Source of the DNA: Clostridia bacterium
Lineage (GTDB): Bacteria; Bacillota; Clostridia; Oscillospirales; CAG-272
Direction: 5' to 3'
NCBI GenBank assembly: GCA_017533565.1
Contig: JAFXHU010000009.1
Location: forward strand, 1-55,908
Length of the DNA: 55,908 bases
A program made the translations under genes and the position numbers. The notes beneath the pieces were generated by a model, which saw only the letters and a program-made list of their open reading frames with translations, had not been told where the DNA came from and searched no databases. Of the stretch, positions 25,601-34,149 are shown piece after piece; positions within the stretch are counted from its first letter, which is position 1, and each line of letters starts with the position of its first letter.

Positions 25601-27680
25601 CATATACGTTTTTGTTGAGGACTGTGACGTAAAATCCGCCGATTTCATTACGGTAAGCGGCTCTGCTACGGGAAGCCCTGCGGGACCCTACACCCCCGAT
25701 ATCGACGTTATTGTTAACGATACGGTTATCGAGTGCGCCTACCTCTTTACGCTTAACGGAGCAATTACCTCCGATGCGGCTTGCGACCTCATTTTTGACG
25801 GCGTAAGGGTTAAAGGCTCAAAAAGCTCGCTGTTCTATCTTGCCGTTGACGCAACGGTTAACGCATCCTTTACCGACTGTGCATTCTCGCACGATCCCAC
25901 CGAAGCTCCTTCGGGCTACGCGCTTGATTCCGTAGTGCTTCCAAACGGACTTGCAATTATTCCCACCGACAGCTATGAATATCCCTTCGAGGTTGGTGTC
26001 CCCGTTTTTGTAAAATGGAATATTGCGCTCTATAACGATATAAGAATAAATCTTTTCGTATCGGGCGAGCAGATCGGATATATTCGTCTTGACGGGGAGG
26101 ATTGCCCCCTTGACGGACTCGCTTGCACGGATAACGGATACGCTTTAAGCATAGAGTTTGATGAAATCAACCGCTGTGCGGAGGCGTTTGAAATAGAGAT
26201 TGGCTACGGCAACGGATACACGGTATCCTACACGCTTTCGATTTCAGACTATGCGACGGGAATTTTGGAGTCGTTAAACACCGAAAAAACCAAACGCCTC
26301 GTTGCCGCGGCACTCGGCTACGTTCACGCCGCGTATAAATACGCAGCCTCGCTGGATGCCACCGCACCCAACGTTCCCGACTCCTTGGCTTCCCTTATTG
26401 CCTCGGATGCCTACCTTGAATACTCCTCCCTCGGAGATGATACTCTTGGCGAGGGGGTAAGCATCGGCGGCATCACCACCGCAATTCGCTCCGCACAGTT
26501 AAGCCTTGGTGCGGCTATAAAATTCAGATTTAATATTCGCGACGGATATACGGGCACCGTTACCGTCGGAGCGACAGCCTTCGATTTGATTGACGGAATG
26601 GACAAACGGACGGGTCTTACCTACGTAGAGGTGGAGGCAAACGCCTTCTCGCTTGTCGGCGCGGCAATCTCGGTTTCGGGTAGGGCGGCTGACGGCACCG
26701 AATTTTTCGGCGAGTATTCACTCGCAACCTATATCGGCGCGGTAAGAGCAGACGCAAGCGGCGAGGCGGGAGAGCTTCTCGACGCAATAAAGGCATATTC
26801 GCTTGCGGCGTACGCATACAAGACGGAGAGGGATATTCTCGACGGCTTTGTATATGAAAAGCGCGGCAGCTCTTATGTCATTACGGGCGCAAACGGCATC
26901 GGCGGAATTGTTGAAATTCCCGAAATATACAACGGATTTTACGTAACCGAAATCACCGCATACGCATTTTGCGGCAACACCGATATTACGGGCGTAATCA
27001 TTCCGAGCAGCATAAAAACCGTCGGTATCGGCGCGTTTATGGACTGCACCTCGCTTACAAGTCTTACGCTTTCCGAGGGTGTGGAGGTTATAGCTGCACG
27101 CGCGTTTGAAAACACCGCAATAAGACAGCTTACTATCCCCGACAGCACCGCTGCCATCGGAATGGGCGCGTTTATGGGATGCGAGGCTATTGAGTCCTTG
27201 ACCCTTCCCTTTGTAGGAGCGTACAGAGCCGACTCCAACAACTACCTCGGCTATATATTCGGTGCGCCCTCCTACGTTGCAAATGCGGAGTACGTGCCCG
27301 ATGCGCTTAAAACCGTAATTTTCTCGGATAACGCTACACGGGTGCCCGCATATTCCTTCTGGGGATGCTCCAATATTACGAAAATCGTCCTTGGCGACGG
27401 TGTGAAAGCTATCGGAGTAAGCGCGTTCTCGGGCTGTGAAATGTTAACTTCTATTTACATTCCCGAAGCCGTTACCTCTATTCCCGCGGCGGGATATTAC
27501 TACAATTCGCCTTTCTATGGCTGCTCGGAGAATTTGGTTATCTGTACTGAGTCCGCCGACATCTCCGCCTTTGGAAAATATTGGTCCAACCTCGCCGAGG
27601 ATAAATACGCACAGGTTGTAAACGGCATAGCCTACGAGGAATATTTAAGGCTATACGAAGCCGAAAACGAAATTCAGTAA
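22689..27680 (+). CDS. Very large secreted protein with three beta-helix modules and BspA-type leucine-rich repeats
   Basis: 1663 residues. It has a signal peptide (MKRKILLTVTFLALLLAL, probable cut after AFA near residue 26). Three similar beta-helix-like modules lie near residues 95-300, 480-690 and 860-1070. Each has a sheet-forming segment such as GHKLTLGSGNTDK, a VKNGTL or LKNAT motif, and RAGG or IRGG followed by a xCxF/Y strand. Residues about 1080-1400 form a domain shared in outline with the 1186-residue protein at 41035. Residues about 1400-1640 are BspA/LRR_5 repeats (AYAFCGNTDITGVIIPSSI, GIGAFMDCTSLTSLTLSEG). There is no LPXTG or SLH anchor. It is probably an extracellular binding or glycan-interacting protein; no catalytic motif was found. 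The start with ATG at 22689 is favoured over an upstream TTG. Confidence 0.85.
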   Translation: MKRKILLTVTFLALLLALSTVVVAFASEGATGGTRAADGYFEIYTSDPDRGAAPAYVETASKELAAKLQEYVGKGDTWIKLNSDATLSFSAIYQFTNSLYIDLGGHKLTLGSGNTDKTLSPCGALGQVLEIKNGTLTSLGAKVIYPIGADAKPDIRFTDLTVDVTADFSDHRAGGRLTFLRCVINFNQNSQYMTACNRFIFFGQRSGIGEIEVEVKDTVFNVSDGFTWANSSSAIFNFGNSYQNETTLTISGSTFNYEKGTLPKIMANGNAAPASVTVTDTAFYGEAPLITSSSTAATAVNIGDGVSVNKKSLDGSVLNANASIVFPADYLPVWLDNENIEYVSPENAVNVIYLNGDEVLGERLSKVGSLPFWDITLDLDGALVYSGGVLYTAGVGFFSDAELQSEVTAITKETASLYVGAGAGEPCAWAAFSSATPSLESLVAFSKEDNEIISAVNDTSVVLIEGYGDITLTHTAAPYSLTRNLTVDAKGNELNLAADNTDKAFNPQSGVTLTLKNATVVASTARLAYPGAKPTNVVTSIVLENVKASWTSVTMFDYRAGGEFIARGCEFDFESNVTFAFNVFTRRSGLSLDMLFEDCIINTDAKLSTPFITLSENADGCSLNVVFNGCSFNALGGQPIISNKSTTSTLNVVINGSEGANPTYVNASVPVLTAVTGGSTSVSVGCGVYLKSPLDGASIQNASLTYAEGAKTVNSSNTEYPYLVTDKYVTVTFKNGGAESDGYYQSGYIGRLDSSKTYVIVNEDGVNKVAEQATAWRDANGELISEFIPEDGMVVTGESTATGRYAAWAIFNSTQDEVVSHSLLDGNSDAMLPPQLATLIPEGGILRLYADATYTVSGSGVHNITLAKDSTVDLGGHKLTVTDARFMNSSSEGHGFTVKNGTLDVTPTANNVLFSNIGARGQATFDSVTLVTKEGTPPFDIRGGGLYLTDCNYDGASVFLYLSARYTVGAPIYVFVEDCDVKSADFITVSGSATGSPAGPYTPDIDVIVNDTVIECAYLFTLNGAITSDAACDLIFDGVRVKGSKSSLFYLAVDATVNASFTDCAFSHDPTEAPSGYALDSVVLPNGLAIIPTDSYEYPFEVGVPVFVKWNIALYNDIRINLFVSGEQIGYIRLDGEDCPLDGLACTDNGYALSIEFDEINRCAEAFEIEIGYGNGYTVSYTLSISDYATGILESLNTEKTKRLVAAALGYVHAAYKYAASLDATAPNVPDSLASLIASDAYLEYSSLGDDTLGEGVSIGGITTAIRSAQLSLGAAIKFRFNIRDGYTGTVTVGATAFDLIDGMDKRTGLTYVEVEANAFSLVGAAISVSGRAADGTEFFGEYSLATYIGAVRADASGEAGELLDAIKAYSLAAYAYKTERDILDGFVYEKRGSSYVITGANGIGGIVEIPEIYNGFYVTEITAYAFCGNTDITGVIIPSSIKTVGIGAFMDCTSLTSLTLSEGVEVIAARAFENTAIRQLTIPDSTAAIGMGAFMGCEAIESLTLPFVGAYRADSNNYLGYIFGAPSYVANAEYVPDALKTVIFSDNATRVPAYSFWGCSNITKIVLGDGVKAIGVSAFSGCEMLTSIYIPEAVTSIPAAGYYYNSPFYGCSENLVICTESADISAFGKYWSNLAEDKYAQVVNGIAYEEYLRLYEAENEIQ

Positions 27681-27707
27681 CGAGAATACAAAAAGGAGGA
27701 AGAAAAA

Positions 27708-29459
27708 ATGAAAAAGCATCTTATAATAACTTTGATTTGTGTTCTCGCCCTTATGCTTATTGCTACGGGATGCTCTAAAAAGACCGACACCTACGAGCCG
27801 AGCAGCGTTGAAAGCTCCGCCGCTGACGAAGGCACTCTTTCAATGGCGAATATCTTTGCTGACGGAATGGTTCTTCAAAGACAGGAGCCTATTAACGTTT
27901 ACGGCTTTGCAACCGAGGGCGAGAGTGTAACCGTGACCCTCGGCGAAAGCACGGCAACCGCCGTTTCCGAAAACGGAGAGTGGAGCGTGAAGCTTCCCGC
28001 AATGGAGGCGGCAAAGGGCTTGACCCTCACCGTCACCGCCGGAGATGAAAGCCTTGTATTTGAGGACGTTGACGTTGGCGAGGTGTTCGTCGTAAGCGGA
28101 CAGTCCAACGCACAGTATTTCGCTTACCAGCTTGAGGATTGGGAGGAAATTGCTCCCCTTGTCGATACCTACGACAATATAAGAGTGTTTGCGGAGCCGT
28201 CGTATTGGGATATGCTTCCCTCCGATTACGGATACGGCACCTGGATAAAGGGCACGAGGGAGAATCTTGAGCCTAACGGACCCGTAAAGGGCTACGTTTC
28301 CGCGGTCGGCTACGTTATGGCAATGAAGATTGCCGCCGAGCTTGGTCCTGACGTGACTGTTGCGCTTATCAACGTAACGAGAAGCGGTACTCAAATTACC
28401 GCTTGGCTTCCCGCAGAGGAGCTTTACAAGGACCCCGAAATCCACGCGGACGACATCGCGAGATACGAGGACTACCTTGCCTTCTGGAACAAGCACGGCA
28501 GATGGCCGCAAAGTACCGAGGAAAGCAAATATTGGAAATCGGGCAACCCATATTCCTACATTCCCACGCTTTGCTATAACTCCATGATAGCACCCATAAA
28601 GGGCTATACCGCACGCGCGGTTTTGTGGTATCAGGGAGAGAGTGATTCCGACTCCACACGTGCGGCTGTATACGGTAAAAAATTTGCTGCTCTCAAGGAG
28701 CTTTACAGCGAGAGGTTTGCCAACGACGACATTCCGTTTTTCGTGGTCCAAATCGCTCCGTATAACAGCGACCTCGGTACTCTTGCAGCCTTTGAGGCTA
28801 TACAGTATGACCTTTCGCTCGACAATCCGAACACCTACATTATCCCGACGGGAGTGGACGGCACACCCCTTCATATGATGGATATGCTTTACGGAGCACC
28901 GCCCGAGGTTATCCACCCGTCGCGTAAATCTCCGCTTGGATATCGCGCGGCAGATATGCTGCTTACAAAGCTTTTTGACGTTACCGACAAAATTACCACC
29001 GCACCCGAGCTTACCTCGGTTGTGCGCGGGGAGGGCACCGTCACCCTCACCTTTGACACGGCGCTCTGCCTGCTTCGCGGAGTAGAGGCGGAGGATTTTG
29101 AGGTTTACGATTCCGCAAGCTCCAAATGGGTAAAGGTCGGCGCCACCCTCGTCGGCAATACGGTTGTGCTTGATACTGCGGGCATTACCTCCCCGAGCGA
29201 GGTAAGATACGGCTTTGGCGGAAGGTATATCGAGCTTTATACGGGAGAGCTTATCCGTCTTAATGCGGGAAGCCGCTTCCAGCTGAAGGTTGATGCCGAC
29301 GGCGTAAAATATGCGGAATACACCGATACCGACGTATCTCCTACGAGAGTTTTCACCTTCTACTCAGAGGACGGTCAGGTAATACGCACGATAAAATCGG
29401 GCAATGTGACGAATGCCTCGGGCGTTCCGCTTCCCACCTTTACCGTAGCTATCCCTTAA
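27708..29459 (+). CDS. Lipoprotein with sialate O-acetylesterase (SASA/SGNH) domain
   Basis: 583 residues. Signal peptide with lipobox IATGC (Cys22), so membrane-anchored outside the cell. Residues about 45-130 are a beta domain (FADGMVLQRQEPINVYGFA). Residues about 130-420 hold the SASA esterase: VVSGQSNAQY with the catalytic Ser, RAVLWYQGESDSDS and VIHPSRKSPLGYRAAD with the catalytic His. The C-terminal part is a beta sandwich. The order matches the 9-O-acetylesterase family that removes acetyl groups from sialic acid or other sugars; the exact substrate is unknown. The ribosome site AAGGAGG follows the previous secreted protein after 27 bases, so the two are probably co-transcribed. A terminator follows. 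Confidence 0.9.
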   Translation: MKKHLIITLICVLALMLIATGCSKKTDTYEPSSVESSAADEGTLSMANIFADGMVLQRQEPINVYGFATEGESVTVTLGESTATAVSENGEWSVKLPAMEAAKGLTLTVTAGDESLVFEDVDVGEVFVVSGQSNAQYFAYQLEDWEEIAPLVDTYDNIRVFAEPSYWDMLPSDYGYGTWIKGTRENLEPNGPVKGYVSAVGYVMAMKIAAELGPDVTVALINVTRSGTQITAWLPAEELYKDPEIHADDIARYEDYLAFWNKHGRWPQSTEESKYWKSGNPYSYIPTLCYNSMIAPIKGYTARAVLWYQGESDSDSTRAAVYGKKFAALKELYSERFANDDIPFFVVQIAPYNSDLGTLAAFEAIQYDLSLDNPNTYIIPTGVDGTPLHMMDMLYGAPPEVIHPSRKSPLGYRAADMLLTKLFDVTDKITTAPELTSVVRGEGTVTLTFDTALCLLRGVEAEDFEVYDSASSKWVKVGATLVGNTVVLDTAGITSPSEVRYGFGGRYIELYTGELIRLNAGSRFQLKVDADGVKYAEYTDTDVSPTRVFTFYSEDGQVIRTIKSGNVTNASGVPLPTFTVAIP

Positions 29460-29475
29460 AAAAACGATAAAAAAG

Positions 29476-29507
29476 AAAACGGCTATCCATTTTCGGATAG
29501 CCGTTTT
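29476..29507. terminator. Terminator after the esterase lipoprotein gene
   Basis: A 13-base stem AAAACGGCTATCC (29476-29488) with GGATAGCCGTTTT (29495-29507). The opposite strand runs into TTTTTTT, so it may also stop ylmH transcripts. Confidence 0.85.
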
Positions 29508-29542
29508 TGAATATAAAATATTGCCGTTTTTGAATATAAAAT
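29500..29542 (+). repeat. 20-base tandem repeat next to a terminator
   Basis: GCCGTTTTTGAATATAAAAT at 29500-29519 recurs exactly at 29523-29542, a duplication of the terminator's right arm and tail with a 23-base period. Confidence 0.7.
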
Positions 29543-29632
29543 TTCAAGGTTAAAGCCGATTTGTGCGAAAACGGGTGGGGGCGTGTTAAGCTTTTGCTAT
29601 ATTTCCTTCTCCCTATACGTGCTTTCAAGCCT

Positions 29633-30388
29633 TTAGGAATAAAGCTCCACCGTAACGTTTAGTTTACCTTTTCGCGTTTCTCCGACCACACCGACGTACT
29701 TTATTCTTCCGAGGGTACGTACGGTTATTCGCTCGCCCGCGCGGGGTGTGTAGGACACGCTCTCGGTAAGCCTTCCGTCAACGAAAACCAGCCCTCTTTT
29801 GAAAAGCATTTGCGCCTCGTCGCGCGAAAGGTGAAAGACTCTTGCTATTATCGCGTCCAGCCTTTCGGAGGAAACCTGTACGGTTCGCAGCTCCGCCCTG
29901 TATGGGGTAAAATCCTCACGAAGACTGCATTCCTCCGCGATAACGTCGGTGTTTCTTACCCGCTCGAGAGAGGAAATTATGAACGGAGCGATTTCCTCGG
30001 AGGCAAAAAGATACGCCTTGTTTTCTATTATCACAATATCGCCAAGGCATTCGCGCTCTATACCGAGGTTCATTAGCGCACCGAGAAAATCCCTGTGCGA
30101 AAGCCTTTCGGCGAATTTCTCCGAGCGCGGCTTGATAAGCACCGTCTTTATGGGAAAGGGCGCGCAATATCCGATTTCCTCCTCACTCCCAAAGCGAAGC
30201 ATAACCCTCTCCGCGCCCTCAAAGCCGCCAAAAACGGCGTATTCGGTTGGAAGCGTGCGCTTAATCTCGTTAAAAGCCGATTGCTCGAGCAAGCCGAGAA
30301 AGTCGGTAAAGGTAAAATATCCGCCTGACGCCGCACGCGCCGCAAGCTCGGAAAACCGCTTTTTTAAAAGCTCCGTATCTCCCTTCAT
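29633..30388 (-). CDS. ylmH: S4-domain RNA-binding protein YlmH
   Basis: 251 residues. The C-terminal third (about 180-245) is an S4 RNA-binding domain (SERLDAIIARVFHLSRDEAQMLFKRGLVFVDG, with RITVRTLGRIKYV). The N-terminal part matches the YlmH fold (FTDFLGLLEQSAFNE, AVFGGFEGAERVML, HRDFLGALMNLGIERECLGDI). YlmH binds stalled ribosome complexes and takes part in rescue or cell-division-linked translation in Bacillota. The start ATG overlaps the stop of the parvulin gene (TGATG), so it is translationally coupled. It is outside its usual sepF-ylmG-divIVA neighbourhood. Confidence 0.92.
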   Translation of the reverse strand: MKGDTELLKKRFSELAARAASGGYFTFTDFLGLLEQSAFNEIKRTLPTEYAVFGGFEGAERVMLRFGSEEEIGYCAPFPIKTVLIKPRSEKFAERLSHRDFLGALMNLGIERECLGDIVIIENKAYLFASEEIAPFIISSLERVRNTDVIAEECSLREDFTPYRAELRTVQVSSERLDAIIARVFHLSRDEAQMLFKRGLVFVDGRLTESVSYTPRAGERITVRTLGRIKYVGVVGETRKGKLNVTVELYS

Positions 30389-31131
30389 CAAAGAATATCT
30401 ACCGGGTAAAGGATTTTGAGCTGGTTAATGCGGCTTTCGTATGCCCTTCTTTGCTTGTCGCGAAGGAGCATTTCGTAAAGCTGGGGTTTTACCTCCTCAA
30501 GCGAGGGGATGCTCTCCTCGTTCTTGGAATTAAGCTTGATAAGGTGGTAGCCAAACTGCGTTTTTACGGGAGTATCGGTAATCTCTCCGACCTCCATTGA
30601 AAATACCGCGCTGTCAAATTCGGGCACCATCTGACCTCTTCCAAAGTCACCGAGGCTTCCGCCGTTTTGACCGGAGGGGCAGGAGGAGTGCTTCGTCGCG
30701 GCTTCCTCAAAGCTTATCTCACCGTTTTTAATCGCCGCGAGTATTTCGAGCGCCTTTTCCTCACTGTCAACGAGAATGTGGCTTGCGTTAACCGTTTCAC
30801 CGCCGCCAAGCCTGTCCTTGTTTTCCTCGTAGTATGCCTCAAGCTCCTTGTCGCTTACCGTAACCGCGGAAATCACCTTGCCGCCCGTGTAGTTGATAAG
30901 TAAATTTTCCTTCATTTTTGCAAGCTCCGCCTTAAATTCAGGCTCGGTTTCGTAAAGATTTTTCCTTGCGTCAAGAAGCAAAAGCTTGTTACCGATAAGC
31001 TGCTCGAGAATGATTTTTCTTCCCTCGGGATTGTTGTAGGACTGACCGCGCTGACCGAGCGAGAGAATAAATTCGTCAACCTCGCTCTCCTTGACGGTAA
31101 GAGGCCCTACGTTTGCTAAAATTTTGTCCAT
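30388..31131 (-). CDS. Parvulin-type peptidyl-prolyl isomerase without a signal peptide
   Basis: 247 residues. An N-terminal helical SurA/PrsA-like chaperone part (residues 1-110) is followed by a parvulin (PpiC) domain at about 113-210 (NASHILVDSEEKALEIL, FEEAATKHSSCPSGQNGGSLGDF, EFDSAVFSMEVGEI, TQFGYHLIKL). PrsA proteins are lipoproteins, but this one starts MDKILANVGPL with no signal sequence, so it acts in the cytoplasm. AAGGAG precedes the ATG. First gene of an operon with ylmH. Confidence 0.92.
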   Translation of the reverse strand: MDKILANVGPLTVKESEVDEFILSLGQRGQSYNNPEGRKIILEQLIGNKLLLLDARKNLYETEPEFKAELAKMKENLLINYTGGKVISAVTVSDKELEAYYEENKDRLGGGETVNASHILVDSEEKALEILAAIKNGEISFEEAATKHSSCPSGQNGGSLGDFGRGQMVPEFDSAVFSMEVGEITDTPVKTQFGYHLIKLNSKNEESIPSLEEVKPQLYEMLLRDKQRRAYESRINQLKILYPVDIL

Positions 31132-31260
31132 CGTTATATCTCCTTAATTTATTATTTTTCTGTTAATGCAGTATGCCTTGCTTGACTGCAAATTTGCCGC
31201 CCGCCGTGCGATTTTCACCGATGCACCCGACCGATTTTGACTTTTATACGGTGCGAAGGG

Positions 31261-32628
31261 CTATCCCTTGTTGCGAAGCCCCTTCGGGTAATGATTTTTA
31301 AGCCTGCCGCCCGATGCCTTTCCGCCGCCGAGGGGGGCGCCCTCGTAAATCACGGCACAAAAGCCCGAAAGCCCCGGCGCATCGATTTCTCTGCCGAGAA
31401 GATAGTCCTCGGTGCGCGAATCGCCGCGCTTAAGCTCCAATTTGTTTTTAAAAAGGCTTCCGTATGCCGAAAAAAACTGATGCGACGGCTTGAAAACGTT
31501 GCCCGAAAGCTCGCCGACAAGCACACCCGCCATAAATACCGAATGGGCGGGAAGTGGCAACCCGTGTGAAATTAACACGATATTTTCGCCGTGCCTTACA
31601 AGTCTTCCGCACGGTGGCTCGGTAAGCGAGGTCTTGAAGAATTTTTCAACCTCCGCACGCTCTCCCTTGCTTAACGGCTGTGCCGCATCTTTGTAAAGTA
31701 TAGTTGGCATTTCGTCATTTTCGTCACGCCTGAAAAGTGCGATAAACTGCCCCTCTCCGTCAAGGACGTGGGGATAAACCCTTCGGCAGTATTCGATATT
31801 TTCCGCCGTAATATCGGCAAAGCGAATGCCGTCGGAGGTTTTTTTCTCAACCGCCTCCTTCACTCTCATAAGACGGAAATCGGGGTGCTTTTTTAAAAAT
31901 GCGTCAACGACGTATTCGTTTTCCTCGGGCGAGTAGGTGCAGGTGGAATAAATCAGCCTTCCGCCGCCCTTTACCGTGCCCGCAACGTTTTCAAGTATCT
32001 CTCCCTGCCTCTTTGCACAGGAAAGAACGTTTTCCTCGCTCCATTCCGAAAGAGCCTCGTCACTTTTTCTGAACATTCCCTCGCCCGAGCAGGGGGCATC
32101 CACCACGACGAGGTCGAACACTGCGCGGTATGCCCTGCCAAGCTCCGCCGTGTCCTGCGAGATTACCGCGGCGTTACGGACTCCGAGCCTCTCGAAGTTT
32201 CCGACTATAATTTTCGCCCTTTTCGGTACGTATTCGTTTGAAAGAAGGCTGCCGCCCCTTGTGAGCCTTTCGGCAATCTGCCCCGATTTTCCGCCGGGCG
32301 CGGCACATACGTCAAGCACAAGCTCGTCACCCTCGATATCAACCGCCGAAAGCGTAGTCATTGCCCCGGGGTCCTGCACGTAAATCATACCCGCGTGATG
32401 CTCGGGCGTGCGCCCGATTTTGATACCGTCTGAAAGGATAAACCCGTTGTCCGAATAGTCAAGCGGCGTTACGCAGTCCGAAAGCAGCTCCGAAACCCTT
32501 TTGCCGTCGGTCTTGATAAGGTTGGCTCTTGCCCCTCTTACCGCGGGTCTTGAAAGCGCGTCTGAAAATTTCGGATATTCATCGCGAAGAAGGTCCTTCA
32601 TTCTTTCGCAAAATCTTTCGGGAAGCAT
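31261..32628 (-). CDS. rsmF: 16S rRNA m5C methyltransferase, RsmF/YebU type (NOL1/NOP2/Sun family)
   Basis: 455 residues. The SAM site LDVCAAPGGKSGQIAERL, the motif IV cysteine in VDAPCSGEGMF and the motif VI catalytic cysteine in IYSTCTYSPEENE are all present. The C-terminal part (about 300-455) is a PUA-like RNA-binding extension. It methylates cytosine C5 in 16S rRNA; the exact position cannot be read from sequence. It has an AAAGGAG ribosome site and a perfect consensus promoter. One dispersed-repeat copy lies inside the gene at 31553-31573, coding for SHGLPLP in the reverse frame. Confidence 0.92.
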   Translation of the reverse strand: MLPERFCERMKDLLRDEYPKFSDALSRPAVRGARANLIKTDGKRVSELLSDCVTPLDYSDNGFILSDGIKIGRTPEHHAGMIYVQDPGAMTTLSAVDIEGDELVLDVCAAPGGKSGQIAERLTRGGSLLSNEYVPKRAKIIVGNFERLGVRNAAVISQDTAELGRAYRAVFDLVVVDAPCSGEGMFRKSDEALSEWSEENVLSCAKRQGEILENVAGTVKGGGRLIYSTCTYSPEENEYVVDAFLKKHPDFRLMRVKEAVEKKTSDGIRFADITAENIEYCRRVYPHVLDGEGQFIALFRRDENDEMPTILYKDAAQPLSKGERAEVEKFFKTSLTEPPCGRLVRHGENIVLISHGLPLPAHSVFMAGVLVGELSGNVFKPSHQFFSAYGSLFKNKLELKRGDSRTEDYLLGREIDAPGLSGFCAVIYEGAPLGGGKASGGRLKNHYPKGLRNKG

Positions 32629-32705
32629 AGCGCAGCTCCTTTCACGTCGGGATACGGCGAAGCACCAAAGCTCTCAAAAGCCAAAGCGCACGCCGTCCGC
32701 AGGAT

Positions 32706-32734
32706 ATTATACATTATTCGCCCCGTTTTGTCAA
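32706..32734 (-). promoter_or_regulatory. Promoter of rsmF
   Basis: On the minus strand a perfect TTGACA (32729-32734), 17 bases, TATAAT (32706-32711). Confidence 0.85.
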
Positions 32735-32768
32735 TCACCCGCGCGCATAAGAAATATTTTATTTTCTA

Positions 32769-32798
32769 TTGATTTTTATATGAGCCGTGTGTTAAAAT
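32769..32798 (+). promoter_or_regulatory. Promoter of the M16 peptidase gene
   Basis: TTGATT (32769-32774), 18 bases, TAAAAT (32793-32798), about 28 bases before the start codon. Confidence 0.7.
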
Positions 32799-32826
32799 AG
32801 CAGTAGAAAATTTTACGGGAGGGAGT

Positions 32827-34092
32827 ATGGAAAAAAGCCTGAAAATAAAAAACGGTCTTACCGTCTATCATTATGCACAGCCGAAAACGCACTGCTTTTA
32901 CATCTCTCTATTCGTTAAAATGGGGAGTATGTACGAAAGCGAGAATGAGGCGGGGGTGTCGCATTTTCTCGAGCATGCGATTATCCGCAACGTAAACGCC
33001 CAAATGGGCGGGACTCTTTATTCGCTCCTTGATAAGCACGGGCTGGAGTTTAACGCCTCCACCTTTGCCGAAATGGTACAGTTTTATATTAGCGGCTCGC
33101 CAAAGGCGTTTGCGGTAGCGGCGGAAATACTCGCAATGACGCTTTTACCCGTAAGGCTTAACGCCTCGGATTTTGAATCCGAGCGCTCGCGCATTCGTGC
33201 CGAAATCAGGGAGGCACAGGAAAGAGGCTCGCTTTTGCAGTTTACGCTTGATACCGTTTACGGCAACTCCTCGCTCTCCCGACCTATTACGGGGACGGGA
33301 AGCTCGGTTTCCCGCATATCCCGCCGCACGCTCGAGGAGTATAGAAAACGCTCCTTTACCCCCGAAAACACCTTCGTATATCTTACGGGAGCGTATAGCG
33401 AGGAGGACCTTTCCACCCTCTGCTTGGCATTTGAAAAATATCCCCTCTACACGGGTGATATCCGCGATAACACCGCCCCCGTGTCAAGTTATTTTGGAAA
33501 ACGCGGTGCAACCGTTGCAATTAAGAACGCCGATTATTGTAAAGTAAGATTTACATTTGACCTTGATATGACGCGGCTGACTCTGCCCGAAACCGACCTT
33601 CTTCACGCGGTGCTTGTCGGCGGATATTCCTCCGAGCTTTTTGTTGAAATGAGCGAGCGCCGCGGACTGTTTTACGATATTGACGGCTCCTCTGACAGAT
33701 ATAAAAATATTGGCGCTCTCGCCTTTTCCTTCGAGCTGCGCGAGTCGCGTATTTACGAGGCACTCGAGCTTGTTGTCGGACTTTTGAAAAGGCTAAAGTC
33801 GGAGCCTTTACCCGCCGATAAATGTATGTACGCGACCTACGTGGATAACGCACCGATGCTTCTTGACAGCCCGAGGGAGCTTAATTTTACCTTTGCCTAT
33901 GATAACCGAATTATGGATATGGGATATGAAAATCTTGAGGCACGTATGCGCGCCTACTCCGCGGTTACTCCCGAAAGGATAATGGAGCTTTGTCGCACCG
34001 TTTTCACTCCCGATAATCTTACCTTTACTATGAAGGGCAAAAAATCTCGGCTTGACGCCGATAAAATAAGGGGAATTCTTTTATCTCTTTAA
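32827..34092 (+). CDS. M16-family (pitrilysin-like) zinc peptidase
   Basis: 421 residues. The inverted zinc motif HFLEH is at residues 46-50, and Glu126 follows His50 by 76 residues, matching HxxEH-X(74-76)-E. The N-terminal half is the catalytic domain and the C-terminal half the inactive one (RFTFDLDMTRL, AVLVGGYSSELFVEMSERRGLFYDI). Cytoplasmic. Related M16 proteins process peptides; no RiPP cluster or other clue to substrate is adjacent. The ribosome site is GGGAGGG. It is followed after 57 bases by the glycosidase gene with no terminator between. Confidence 0.92.
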   Translation: MEKSLKIKNGLTVYHYAQPKTHCFYISLFVKMGSMYESENEAGVSHFLEHAIIRNVNAQMGGTLYSLLDKHGLEFNASTFAEMVQFYISGSPKAFAVAAEILAMTLLPVRLNASDFESERSRIRAEIREAQERGSLLQFTLDTVYGNSSLSRPITGTGSSVSRISRRTLEEYRKRSFTPENTFVYLTGAYSEEDLSTLCLAFEKYPLYTGDIRDNTAPVSSYFGKRGATVAIKNADYCKVRFTFDLDMTRLTLPETDLLHAVLVGGYSSELFVEMSERRGLFYDIDGSSDRYKNIGALAFSFELRESRIYEALELVVGLLKRLKSEPLPADKCMYATYVDNAPMLLDSPRELNFTFAYDNRIMDMGYENLEARMRAYSAVTPERIMELCRTVFTPDNLTFTMKGKKSRLDADKIRGILLSL

Positions 34093-34149
34093 GCCGCCCC
34101 TTTTCACAGGAATTTTATTAAAGCAAATTTTTGCATTACGGAGGTATAT

